The notes below the pieces were generated by a model. It saw only the letters and a program-made list of their open reading frames with translations, was not told where the DNA came from and did not search any database. From NCBI GenBank assembly GCA_026168455.1, contig CM047427.1, forward strand, positions 39,870,905-39,934,904: DNA of 64,000 nucleotides, written 5' to 3'. Source of the stretch: Theocolax elegans (lineage: Eukaryota; Arthropoda; Insecta; Hymenoptera; Cerocephalidae). Both the position numbers and the translations under genes were made by a program. Shown here piece by piece: positions 22,706 to 33,915 of this stretch (within the stretch, counting starts at the first letter, position 1; the number at the start of each line of letters is the position of its first letter).

Positions 22706-23165
22706 CTCATACTCAATTCTACGATTTTACCGTTCTGATCGTCGGTAATGCTGGTTATATATAAGAAATGATAACTATCATCAAGAGCGCCATCTATAGC
22801 AAGTCGTAATCGAAGTGATCGTAGATGGCGTCACTTATGTCGATAGCATCATAATAAAAATAGTGTGACTATTTTTTTCCAATATAAAAATTAAAAAATG
22901 ACGTATTTCTCTTATTTGCATTTTATATTATCTATTATAATCCATATTTCGATATATACATATATAATAAATGTTACGTATGTTTGGTTTACGGAATTTG
23001 TACGTATTTCGATTATATGTATTTATTTTTTTTACATACTGAAAAAATACGATATTACACTCAAGACCAACGATAGCAGAACCCAAGGGAGCGGAGCACG
23101 GCTCGCAAGTCGATTTTTATGCCATAAAAAAATTACGCATAAAATGTTTTATGTATAATCGATAC
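22706..23165. other. unassigned spacer
   Basis: A short inverted repeat, CGCCATCTAT/GTAGATGGCG, lies at about 22790-22829. The 86-codon frame from 22898 is AT-rich, hydrophobic and unrecognised. Confidence 0.35.
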
Positions 23166-23545
23166 ATTTGAATCTATTATGAAAATCGTGCTTTAGTCGT
23201 CTTTTCATTATGCTCATTGTATTTCGTTTTTGTATGTTTATTTTTGAAAGAAAACTGTTCTAATCACAAAGAACCTAATACGTAAAAGTTTTGTAATTTT
23301 GAGACGAACATTTCGTCCATAATAAGTGTTTACCGATACTTTTCGAAATAATTCACATAATAAGATTTAACAAAAATTTAATGTTAAATATTTTCAATAG
23401 TTTTTTTAGTGATATACCCAGGAATAGGATCATATACTTTCCATATTATAAAAAGAATAACTCCATAAACTTCAGTAAAATCGATAAAAATTTGGCAAAG
23501 TTATTACGTACATTCATCTATACATGCACTTTAGTTAGTGCCTTG
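23166..23545 (+). repeat. diverged copy of the 35430-36120 repeat family
   Basis: Contains TTTTGAGACGAACATTTCGT (near 23298-23318), also found in each unit at 35430-35930. It also has a downstream stretch ending in TTATTACGTACATTCATC that parallels the end of that block at 36060-36115. Probably a remnant of the same mobile element. Confidence 0.5.
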
Positions 23546-25562
23546 AATGCTTTTAAGTGACATAATTTTTGTTTTTACGTTAATATTTTTTATTTTAAGG
23601 AGATGTGATAGTTAAATTACAGTGATCTACTTTTAAAAATCCAAAAATTTTCTGTAAATACGGAAATAAAAATCTGAAAAAAATTATACGTGATACTTGT
23701 TTCACCTAACCTTGAAATAAAAATATCCTATACCCATTAGTTCATATAATTATTAAATATTATACAGTTGCCAAAGAATCAAACACATGTATTGCCATTA
23801 TAGAAAATAAATATGGTTATTCAGTAACTTTAATACGGATGGAGAATTATAGAGTTACCACTATAAAAGTTATAAAAGTTACAAAATTATTAATGACTTT
23901 CCCAATTGATAATGTATCAAATACATATGTTGGGTTTATATATATTTAATACATTGTTATCAAATGTACTCTCACCAACATTTTTATTTATTCCGTTTAG
24001 TTTGGTAATATAAAGTTGAACTACAAGAGATCTAATTACTGGCTAGTTGTAACCAACATCTCTAAACAGCAAGCCATCATTTTAATAAAGGAACTTATTT
24101 TTATATAAATAAGAGAATGGTACTGCATTGAGTTTATATAACTATAAGAATACCTATAAAAATATTGTATACATTACATCTTACATAAACTATGCAAAAT
24201 CATTTGATAAAATAAAGATTATTAAAATAATACCAAGAAGTTATGTATTTCCATCCCATCATTGAAATTGTACGCTTCATTGTACACTCCTTGCAATTAA
24301 AGTTTACAAAGAAAAATAAATCTATCAATTATAACATATATTTGCAAACATTTATGAGTAATTGCTTGATACGTTTGACGATTGGGCTCCAGAATCTAAA
24401 TTGTTAATTAAATAATTTTATTAATTATTTTATTAAATAATTATATTTTTAACTTCTCTAAAATAAATTATTCAAATAATATATAAACACTTCCTAAATT
24501 TTTTCACTATTTTTATTTAAATCTTGATACTTATAAATGTAGTAAAATTATTATACCGTACCTGTGAAAACTGTAGTCCAAAACCAAGAATTTGACAAAC
24601 TTTTAAATTATCAACATTAAACATAACCAATAATTGTCACTGACAGGTTCTGCTACGCGCACGCTTCTCGGCAAATTAGATGATTGACGACCGTGTAAGA
24701 TAAAAGATGACCGTTTAAGATAATGAAAAGATAACAAGATCACGCGTGTCTCAACTTTAAAAGGTATCGAAAAATACATAGCCGAATAAAAGAAAATTTG
24801 ACATCTCAGATATTAATATGAAGTTTCATTTAAAGTATTTGTAAATAATTTATTGAAAACTTAATAAACTAAAAAAATATTAAAAAAGAAATAATATATG
24901 ACATAAAAAGTTACGTAAACTACATATTATATATTAATATTCAAAAATTAAAAAACCGCAGGTGCAGTTAGATGTCTAATAGGTGCTAGCGTGCATTATA
25001 CTTGCGTTGGTTGCGCTATCGCGCCCCTTGATCTGTTATTTCAAAATTAAAAATCCGTTTTTCTCAATTATAATTCAAATGCTGAAACTTTCTTTTTATT
25101 TTTAAACTATGTGTGTGTGTCTATTATTAATTTGCTTTAATATATTTTTTATGTAGTTGGGATACAGATCATGCTTGCGACAAGTCAATAGAAATTTTAA
25201 ATCTAATTCAGCTATATGTATCTTTTTTAAGATTTTGATAAGTGACAGGAAAGATTTCTGGATAAAACTGTTGAGTTAATATCGATAAAGAAATATACTT
25301 GAAAAATTTGTATATTTCTAAGTAATAATCTGTCAGATAGCTTATTAATATAATATTCTTTCGAAAGTTGCTTATCTAAGTTAGAATAATTTCTCTATTT
25401 AAAATTTAATTTTCAATTGATGTTTCGTTTACTTTTGATATTTATTGTATTATTAGCAAATTTTGTATAAAGGATGGGTGGAAGGAGAAGTCCACACATA
25501 TATTATGTATATGTTTGTATACAAATTACGTTAGCTTAATACCAATGTGATTTTGACTCTTG
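23546..25562. other. AT-rich spacer without recognised features
   Basis: Two kilobases with no convincing frame, RNA or repeat. Short less AT-rich patches at 24640-24760 and 24955-25030 are unexplained. Confidence 0.4.
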
Positions 25563-26170
25563 TACGATACAGAGTAGAATTAGATTATAGCTTAGTGTAA
25601 CGTGAGATTGAATTTTTATTGTGTAAATTCTTATGTTTTACTATGTTTATTACAAGTGGATAGTTGTTATTTTTGTTAAATTATTGTTTATCAGAGCCCT
25701 GAAGATGACCGTATAAAGGTGTGAGACGGTCGAAACGTTGGCGATTATAAAAAAGTACTAGTTCGAAGAGATCAAGTTTTTTCATTTTTCAAATTTCGAA
25801 AAAGGTAAGCTTGTCGATTATGTTGAATGTATGGTATCACCCTACGCTGGGGATCAGGGTGCAGGTGAAGGCTTATAAGTTGTATAAAATAATATAAGTT
25901 TGTATTAAAATGATGAAAACAATACAATGTATCGGGGTGGACGCAAGCCGCGTCTATACTTGACATCAAAAGAGATAACTCACGGGTTATTAATACTACT
26001 ATCTATCGTATACGTTACCGATATCGCGGTTCGCTATAAGGGAAAGAAAAGGGAAAGAAGGGAATCAGGATCCCGCAGACACCAATTTCGGTACACGGTG
26101 GTACCGCCAGCAGCGGAGATAACTAAATCACCAATCTCTGTATGGAGATACTTGGATGCACGTCCTACAA

Positions 26171-26213
<43 letters not shown>

Positions 26214-26292
26214 TTTCATTTGTATTATTTATTTATTTATTGTTACATTATTATTATTATATTCCTTATTGCAGTATTATTTTTTTTATCAC
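25563..26292 (+). repeat. right arm of long inverted repeat (empty R1 site)
   Basis: Inverted partner of 18533-21157. It runs PLE-B tail, hammerhead-like motif, 360-bp block, (TC)n run (26175-26215), (TTTA)n, then (TTA)n and CCTTATTGCAGTATTATT at 26255-26285. The last part corresponds to the flank of the R1 insertion in the left arm, but no R1 sequence is present here. Confidence 0.88.
25694..25742 (+). ncRNA. hammerhead-like motif of PLE-B, right arm
   Basis: Plus strand: GAGCCCTGAAGATGACCGT, loop, ACGGTCGAAACGTTGGC. The core reads CTGAAGA (left arm CTGAGGA); both fit CTGANGA. The 6-bp stem II and the one-base offset are kept in both arms. Confidence 0.6.
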
Positions 26293-26473
26293 TCTTTTGT
26301 AAGCTCCTGCGTGTGCTAGCATCGTTTCTACGCCTGTATTGTGATATGTTACTTTGTATATAACCGTTATTTTACACTGCTTTTGTTATTATTATGTATC
26401 TTCTTTATAATCATCATGTATAACCATCGGGGTGTTACCCCTAAGACCCAATAAATTTTAAATCAAATCAAAT

Positions 26474-26478
<5 letters not shown>
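26293..26478 (+). mobile_element. LINE 3' end with (AAATC)n tail
   Basis: The sequence ends CCCAATAAATTTTAAATC followed by AAATC repeats (26461-26478). A polyadenylation-like AATAAA plus a short tandem pentamer tail is typical of Jockey/I-type LINEs. Only the 3' UTR is recognisable. Confidence 0.5.
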
Positions 26479-26542
<64 letters not shown>

Positions 26543-26545
26543 CTT
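26479..26545. repeat. (TC)n microsatellite
   Basis: About 30 TC units, ending in CGCTCTTTCGCTCG. Confidence 0.95.
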
Positions 26546-26674
26546 TCGCTCGATCACTCTAGGTGTGTAGCTGCGGGTTTTGGATGTCACCAGGTTATTA
26601 TGGTTCCTTATGCAAGTCCTATATTACGCTTATGGATTCTTAAATTTATATTTTATTTTAATTTTTATTGCAAC

Positions 26675-26885
26675 CAAACGAACCCACATGTTGGAAGATT
26701 TGCTAGAGGTCCTTCCGACCGTTCATCGGCGTCGTCGACCATTTCGCCTCGATAATACATAAAAGTAAAATTATTAATGCATGCAATAAAATTTTCTGCT
26801 TTTTCTTTATTTTAAAACTCTTTTGCTGCTTGTTCCTGCTTGGTTACGAGTTTGCATTTATTGAGTTTATTTGCATGGCTTAAAT
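26675..26885 (+). repeat. dispersed repeat, copy A
   Basis: Shares AAGATTTGCT, GAGGTCCTTCCG, CGTCGT, CCTCGATAA, GCTGCTTGTTCCT and GTTTGCAT in the same order with 55960-56140. Family unknown. Confidence 0.6.
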
Positions 26886-28610
26886 TGTATATTATTATGA
26901 TTTTAAAGAATTCATAAGACGACGGGAAACAGATGAAAAGATCTATTTTAAAAATGAACAAATTTTAAAAGAGCAAAAATGGAGGTTGCACTGGATATGC
27001 GGAAACTTTCACATATCCGGTAAGACGGCTGTCTCCCTTCCCAACTTCATCTGGGTCGAAGCAGCGAGCACACATGTATGCAGTTGCTAACTTTCACCCA
27101 GTAATACCATCGAACCTGGGAATCATCGTCAGCGCAAGAACCTCCCAACAACTCGTAGTAATAGGAGGGGAGAATACTGGAGATGGACATTGCTTACACA
27201 GGGACAACCGCCATCTTTACTAAGGCGGGGAAGTCCTTAAGAGGAGATCGTACAAAACTGATTGATGGGTTGACAGATTTGATAGATTTGACAATTTAAG
27301 GTTATAAAAAAATCAATATCGAATCATATAATATGTAGTAATATACAGAATAATAGGTAAGGCACACCGCATGTACGTCCCGGTAAGCACTCAACACTAA
27401 TAGCTGACAGATCGATTCGACAGATCGAGGCCTATAGGAATATTCCGCAGCGCCACCTTTAGGCAAAATCAAAACTTATATTTTTCGCAGATAACCTGCA
27501 AAACTGTTTATTATTTGCAAACTAATTTTAACACATTTACATAATTTGTTGTACAAAATGTTATCAGAGCGCCATTCTATACTTTATTTCGATTGTTCTG
27601 GTATAGTTTTGTATCGTGACATAGCATAGAAGCAAAAATTAGTGAAGAACCGTAACAAAACTGCATTTCATACAATGGTCAGATAAATTAGGACAAATAA
27701 TAATAATATGAAATTTTTTAACTACATTAAGACCAGAGCGCTATTCTTTAGACCAAATGAATCATTTGTGCAAAATTTGTAGTAATTTGGACCATTAGAA
27801 GAGAAGAATAGTGCAGAATACAAATTTAATTTTATGCACTAAAAATGTCATATTTGATTTACAGTTTTTCTGTTACGAGCTCCTCTTAATAGTCGACCTA
27901 ACCTTCATTGATCCTAGATTGATGTGGGAAGAGCTCTACTGAAAGGTCAGCGATCAAGCGCTAGTGTACCAGCTGCAGCTGACCAGACGGACAGCAGGTA
28001 AAACGAGAAAAATTGGAGGGAGATGGGCACCATACACGCTCGATTTGGTGCCGCTCTACCATCACGTTTTCCGTGTTCCTGTGCGGAGTTTCGATTTAAG
28101 GCCTGTCTACACAAGTTGCATTGCTTATCAGGTACCACGCACAAGTGGCCAATGGAATTAGTTCTTTCCCTTGTAAGTTATACGATAGTGACGGAAACTA
28201 AGCTCTTACAAAAAACTGTAATTCTTTAGACTCTTACTAACACAAAATAAATAATAAAAGTTTATAAAAATTAATAAGCAGAATAGCAAGTGTGGCACAA
28301 CTACCTCGATATAAGGTGAATTAATTTACTAAATTAAAAGAGGCAGGGCAACTATTATCTAGTAACCCAGTACATAAAATTTTTATTTTTTAATGCGAAC
28401 TAATAGGCTGGCAACTATTACTAATAACCCTGGGAAAGGTATGACTCATATTTTTGTCTCTTTATATTTTAAAAATGAATTTTGCTATCTGGGTTTTACG
28501 TAATAGCGGCATTGATATCAGTTAAACAATAAATATTCTTTATCCCAGGTTAACCCATTAACGAGTAAACGGACAAAATTTTTATTCGGTTTTCCTAGTT
28601 GCTATTAGAT
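26886..28610. other. unassigned region with two less AT-rich patches
   Basis: 27000-27260 and 27940-28170 have higher GC than their surroundings and several short frames on both strands. None resembles a family I know. They could be old LINE pieces or non-coding host DNA. Confidence 0.35.
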
Positions 28611-28821
28611 GTTATACGGGTACGGATTTCGAGTGTCGGCGCAGGTAGGTCCCTGAATGATCGGCGATGATCATCGATAGGACCAAGTCGACTAGCCGGG
28701 ATAATTCCGAATGGTAGCGCAGTGGTGAGGCTTCTGCCTCACGCTTCCGGGATTGTGGGTTTGCGCCCCGATACCTTCGTTGATTTTTTTATTCCTCGTA
28801 TTAAATCCGTACCCCGTTACA
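28611..28821. mobile_element. small TIR element with tRNA-like core
   Basis: Ends GGGTACGGATTT (28618-28629) and AAATCCGTACCCC (28803-28815) are inverted repeats about 200 bases apart. Between them is a tRNA-like sequence. Unrelated in sequence to the AACGTTG MITE at 21700-22590, but of the same design. Confidence 0.6.
28709..28778 (+). tRNA. tRNA-like pseudogene inside small TIR element
   Basis: A-box-like TGGTAGCGCAGTGG (28712-28725) and B-box-like GGGTTTGCGCCCC (28757-28769) at tRNA-like spacing. A GTGAGGC/GCCTCAC hairpin lies between. The B box departs from GGTTCGANNCC. Probably tRNA-derived, as in SINE heads. Confidence 0.5.
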
Positions 28822-29340
28822 ATGTATAAAATAGCTTATAAAATGTCGATTTTCTCCTACATATATTTAAATACCTTCTTACAAATGTCGCTAAGATCTA
28901 ATATTAGAAAATTTATAATTTTTAAAATGTAGAAAAACACAAAAAATTTATTGCTTTTTTTTAAAAGAATTTTTTAATAAAAAATTTTTTTTAATTATTC
29001 TGTTTGTTAGCCAACGTGTCCTCGGTTAGTCTATTTTAACCATGTATTTTTATATAGTCAAAAATAACGAATAATGACTAAAATCAGCTTTCTTTCGTAT
29101 ATTTTCATTCAAATCAAATTTGTAGATCATTTAGTAATAAAAAAAAAGTGCAGGATTAAATTACGTTTGTTCACAATCAGAAGAATTAACAAAATTTTTC
29201 AATTGATATAGAATATTAAAACTATATTAAAAAATCGGCATTACGATAAGCTATAATTTATATATCAATTAAGAACTACGAAAATGGAAAAAATGTTTAT
29301 GTGCTTAGGACTTAACAGATAAATGGTAGATGCCTGCATG
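28822..29340. other. AT-rich spacer
   Basis: No feature recognised. Confidence 0.4.
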
Positions 29341-29346
29341 CTTATA

Positions 29347-29485
29347 ACTAGGGGGGCCGAGCCCCCCTGCGCGCTGCCGCGCGCCAACCCTCCGCGCGCA
29401 TCGCGCGCAAGTTTCTGTTCTCAGGCTGCGCCTGAGAACAAAAATTTATAAGGCACGACCGAATATAGCTCGCGCTTCGCCCTCG
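29347..29485. other. GC-rich cluster of four consecutive hairpins
   Basis: In an AT-rich setting, four near-perfect palindromes follow one another: AGGGGGGC/GCCCCCCT with loop CGA (29350-29368), GCGCG/CGCGC (29369-29382), CGCGCG/CGCGCG (about 29392-29408) and GTTCTCAGG/CCTGAGAAC with loop CTGCG (29417-29439). GCGCTTCGCCCTCGC follows at about 29470. The origin is unknown: mobile-element terminus, viral or foreign DNA, or structured RNA. Confidence 0.75.
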
Positions 29486-29810
29486 CACCGTTGGTGGTTT
29501 TTATTATTATATAAAATAATAATAATTATTATTATTAGAATTGTAATTATAGTATGCAGAATTATTATTTTGCATATACATATATGTTCTAATAATAAAT
29601 TTAAAATGTATTGAAGAGAAAAGTGTTGTTCCTCAAATATCTCAAAAATTTAAAAAAAAAATATTTGGCAAGAAAGAAGTAATAGGAAACACATTTTTGA
29701 AAGAAGAGGTAACGTTAAAAAAATACATATGTACATAATTTACATATGTTTATATAAAACCGTATAGTTTATTTTTTTTACATTAATGTTCCTTCTAAAG
29801 AATATTTGGT

Positions 29811-30181
29811 AAAACAATATTAATGGGACGTATATTTTGGACAGTAAAGGTAAGTTAATGTGATAAAATATTGTGCAATTTAAATTTGTCTATATGATAC
29901 AATATAATTAATTTATTTATTCGATATAGAGCAGCATTCATGTATATTGTTTAAATTTGTTAATTTTTGAAGAAATTCATTTGTATGAAGCTTTGTTTTT
30001 TTAATTTTTGTTTTTTAAATATAATTTAGATCCCAAAGATGTGTTATCGGGTGCCTTCTTTGGTAGTATATTTAGAGTAGTGTATGGTACCTATATGTAT
30101 TTTATGTTTAAATTGATGAATTTGTCAAGTGAAAAACTCAGTGAACAAAGTCATAAATTGAAATATGTACATGAAGAGTGA
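29811..30181 (+). pseudogene. two-exon gene fragment, tandem copy 1
   Basis: Exon-like block 29811-29849 ends AGTAAAG with donor GTAAGT. The second block starts after TTTAG near 30028 and runs to TGA 30179-30181. Joined in frame they give about 62 residues, including DPKDVLSGAFFGSIFRVVYG and then KLSEQSHKLKYVHEE. There are no stops and the phase is conserved, so this looks like the 3' end of a real gene. I do not recognise the protein; a hydrophobic stretch (VVYGTYMYFMFKLM) could be a membrane segment. Whether it is expressed is unknown. Confidence 0.5.
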
Positions 30182-30888
30182 ATTATTAACTTCTATTTTA
30201 AATTACAATGTTATTAATAACATGTAAACGTTAATAATTTCTTTTTTTTTATTAATTATATAAATTAAGAAAAATTAAGAAAAAAGTAATTATAATATTT
30301 GAAAAGACAAAAATATTTAAATAATATAAAATCAATATATTCTTAGAATTCGCGGACACAATAAATTCGTTATGTTTATTTAATGTTCAAGTCCAAATTT
30401 TTCAAGTTTAAGAACAAAGTTTTTGTTTAATTTTATTTAAAAATTTTAATTAAATTTCAATTTAAAATTTTAGAATAATTTGGACATATTGAAAACATGC
30501 TTTACAGGGTTTAGATTATTTTAAAAATTTTATTTTTGTGTGTGGTAAATATTTTTTACTGTTTTATATTTTTTATATCAAATTTTGTTATAAAAATATT
30601 AGTTTTTTTTAATAAATAAAATTTTTTATTATAATTCTTTTTTTTATTCGATTTTTTGTATTAAAAAATAAATAAAAAAAGAGAATCATTATAAATAAAT
30701 ATTTTTGTAAAAAAATAAAAAAAAATTGAAATTCAAATTGGGATTCGGGACGCGGGTTACATAAAATGCGATATACATTATTCTTATGTGTATATGATGG
30801 CGCTGATGGTACTATTTAAACGGACAATAAATATAACGGATAGTTAGTTTATTTATTTTATTGTGTATATAAAATTATGTATATACAT

Positions 30889-30919
<31 letters not shown>

Positions 30920-31222
30920 TACGTATACACATAGTTTTTATATGATTTCATGTAGTTTTACTGTATGATATTAGTTATTCTAATATAAAGTTCAGTGAGC
31001 ATTACAAAATAGCAGAAGCTCTTGTCCAGTATTTATCCAATGTTGGCAGTGTTTGAAAATAATAGAATAATAACTATTTTTGGATGGTAAATAATTTTTA
31101 TTTATTATCTAGTTAATTTATTTATTGTATAAGATTTATATTTTATTTATTTTTGAAAATATTAAGTTGTCAATAACTAAGTAATATTTATTTTTTACAT
31201 TTTATTTATATTTAAATTGTAG

Positions 31223-31594
31223 AAAACAATATTAATGGGACGTATATTTTGGACAGTAAAGGTAAGTTAATGTGATAAAATATTGTGCAATTTAAATTTG
31301 TCTATATGATACAATATAATTAATTTATTTATTCGATATAGAGCAGCATTCATGTATATTGTTTAAATTTGTTAATTTTTGAAGAAATTCATTTGTATGA
31401 AGCTTTGTTTTTTTTAATTTTTGTTTTTTAAATATAATTTAGATCCCAAAGATGTGTTATCGGGTGCCTTCTTTGGTAGTATATTTAGAGTAGTGTATGG
31501 TACCTATATGTATTTTATGTTTAAATTGATGAATTTGTCAAGTGAAAAACTCAGTGAACAAAGTCATAAATTGAAATATGTACATGAAGAGTGA
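31223..31594 (+). pseudogene. two-exon gene fragment, tandem copy 2
   Basis: Same two exon-like blocks with the same splice sites as copy 1. Here the first block is preceded by AAATTGTAG, a good acceptor, suggesting the exon continues a spliced gene. Predicted residues are the same as in copy 1. Confidence 0.5.
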
Positions 31595-32302
31595 ATTATT
31601 AACTTCTATTTTAAATTACAATGTTATTAATAACATGTAAACGTTAATAATTTCTTTTTTTTTATTAATTATATAAATTAAGAAAAATTAAGAAAAAAGT
31701 AATTATAATATTTGAAAAGACAAAAATATTTAAATAATATAAAATCAATATATTCTTAGAATTCGCGGACACAATAAATTCGTTATGTTTATTTAATGTT
31801 CAAGTCCAAATTTTTCAAGTTTAAGAACAAAGTTTTTTGTTTAATTTTATTTAAAAATTTTAATTAAATTTCAATTTAAAATTTTAGAATAATTTGGACA
31901 TATTGAAAACATGCTTTACAGGGTTTAGATTATTTTAAAAATTTTATTTTTGTGTGTGGTAAATATTTTTTACTGTTTTATATTTTTTATATCAAATTTT
32001 GTTATAAAAATATTAGTTTTTTTTTAATAAATAAAATTTTTTATTATAATTCTTTTTTTTATTCGATTTTTTGTATTAAAAATAAATAAAAAAAGAGAAT
32101 CATTATAAATAAATATTTTTGTAAAAAAATAAAAAAAAATTGAAATTCAAATTGGGATACGGGACGCGGGTTACATAAAATGCGATATACATTATTCTTA
32201 TGTGTATATGATGGCGCTGATGGTACTATTTAAACGGACAATAAATATAACGGATAGTTAGTTTATTTATTTTATTGTGTATATAAAATTATGTATATAC
32301 AT

Positions 32303-32333
<31 letters not shown>

Positions 32334-32637
32334 TACGTATACACATAGTTTTTATATGATTTTCATGTAGTTTTACTGTATGATATTAGTTATTCTAATA
32401 TAAAGTTCAGTGAGCATTACAAAATAGCAGAAGCTCTTGTCCAGTATTTATCCAATGTTGGCAGTGTTTGAAAATAATAGAATAATAACTATTTTTGGAT
32501 GGTAAATAATTTTTATTTATTATCTAGTTAATTTATTTATTGTATAAGATTTATATTTTATTTATTTTTGAAAATATTAAGTTGTCAATAACTAAGTAAT
32601 ATTTATTTTTTTACATTTTATTTATATTTTAAATTGT

Positions 32638-33340
32638 AGAATACATTATAATTAAATTTAAAGATAAATTATATAAGATATAATTTTAGAAGATACAATT
32701 TTAATACAAGAGTAACAATGGTAGTGAGTCGAACAATAATGGTTCAATTCAACAGTAACCACGAGCCTCTTGATTTGTATTGGGATAGTTTTGGCGATGT
32801 TTAATCTTTCTCAAGGTTGATCTGGTATACATTAACGGTTTGTAACATTTTATTATTACCGAACAATAAAATTTTGTATCAAAAAATTTTATTATTACAT
32901 TTTTTAATTTATTTTAAATTACATTAAATTTGCATTTGATGTTGTATTTATTATTTTACTATTAAAGTTCTTATTATGTAATAATAAATACAATAATTTA
33001 AAAGAATGGCACTTATAATTATTAAGACCGAGAACATATTCAGTGTAAATATATAAATTACATAGATATTAATTTTGAAATAAGCTTATAAAATTTATAA
33101 TTTAAGCACAGTATAATTTTTATTTAACATATATAACAATTGTTAAATTATGTAATTATGCAATATTAATTAAAGTGTTTTTCGAACATCATTAAGACTT
33201 TCAATCCATTAACTGATATTTAATGCGTTATCTTCTAACAACTTTTATTACTTAATGTGATATTTTTTATGGTTTTGAATATTTAGCCTTATTTTCTATT
33301 ACAATAATAATAGGTTTTTCTTTTTATTTTATATTTACAG
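32638..33340. other. AT-rich spacer, possible LARP1 intron or exon debris
   Basis: 32716-32800 reads as an Asn/Ser-rich stretch with stops, compatible with decayed low-complexity coding sequence ahead of the LARP1 fragment. Otherwise nothing is seen. Confidence 0.35.
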
Positions 33341-33915
33341 AAGTAGTGCTGATACAAGTTCAAACAAAGGTTTCTTAGCTAGTAGTTACGGTAGTGCTCC
33401 GCAATCATTGTCAACTTTCCAACATCCTAGTCATTCGTTATTGAAAGTAAATGGTTTCACTCAATAAGTGTATCATAAATAGCATTCACGTTGTTTAAAA
33501 GGTAAGATATTAAAAAATCTTGAATTTACTTTTTGTAACTAAGTTATAAATTCTTGATGTGATGATGATTATTATAATATGTTTTCTTTTCTTAGCTAAA
33601 GAAATCATGTTGATATTAATCATGTTGTTATATCCATTATTCATAAAATTTACATAAAGTCATTCATTTTAGAATTCATAGAATCTCTTTTTATTTTAGA
33701 GCGTAAACAACTTGGTATAGAGAAGTTACAAGAGGTGATCTTCCAATTTTGGTCATTTTTCTTAAAGGAGAATTTCAATTGCACTATGTACGAAGAGTTT
33801 AGGACAATAGCTTATGAATCTGTTTTGATTTTATAATTACGGTATAGAACAAAAATTCAGACCACAACATCATAAAGATTTTCAAGTGGAAACAGTGAAA
33901 AATTATAAAAGTGAT
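33341..33915 (+). pseudogene. LARP1: LARP1 fragment (DM15 region), intron retained
   Basis: LARP1 is an RNA-binding regulator of 5'TOP mRNAs; its C-terminal DM15 repeats bind the cap. After an acceptor at about 33341 the first block reads ADTSSNKGFLASSYGSAPQS and continues to KVNGFTQ, then a stop. It then has HSRCLK followed by GTAAGA at about 33502. A second block after TTTTAG (33700) reads ERKQLGIEKLQE, then FWSFFLKENFNCTMYEEFRT, matching the first DM15 repeat. Later parts are frameshifted, but EQKFRPQ-like and DFQVETVKNYKS-like pieces remain. In-frame stops show a pseudogene; the retained intron shows DNA duplication rather than retrocopying. Confidence 0.8.

Larger units (their letters stand above)
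20979..22720 (-). mobile_element. second PLE family (PLE-B), decayed and interrupted
   Basis: Minus-strand PLE remnant. From right to left it has an RT segment (22595-22705), a palindromic MITE insertion (21700-22590), the RT thumb and GIY-YIG region (21690-21170), an AT-rich 3' UTR and a hammerhead-like motif (21028-20979). The central RT palm is missing. Its 3' part is duplicated in inverted orientation at 25563-25760. The family differs from the PLE at 1-7677. Confidence 0.8.
29811..32637 (+). repeat. tandem duplication, unit 1,412 bp, with gene fragment
   Basis: 29814-31225 and 31226-32637 are near identical, differing by single-base indels in homopolymers. Each carries two exon-like blocks, an (AT)n run (30890-30918 and 32305-32332) and AT-rich filler. 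The duplication looks recent. Confidence 0.9.

Noticed and set aside
20481..26319. A frame of about 80 codons (MYRGGR...) open in both inverted-repeat arms as a possible conserved small protein
   Set aside because: Of nine nucleotide differences seen between the arms, eight change the residue, as expected without coding constraint, and the frame runs into microsatellites.
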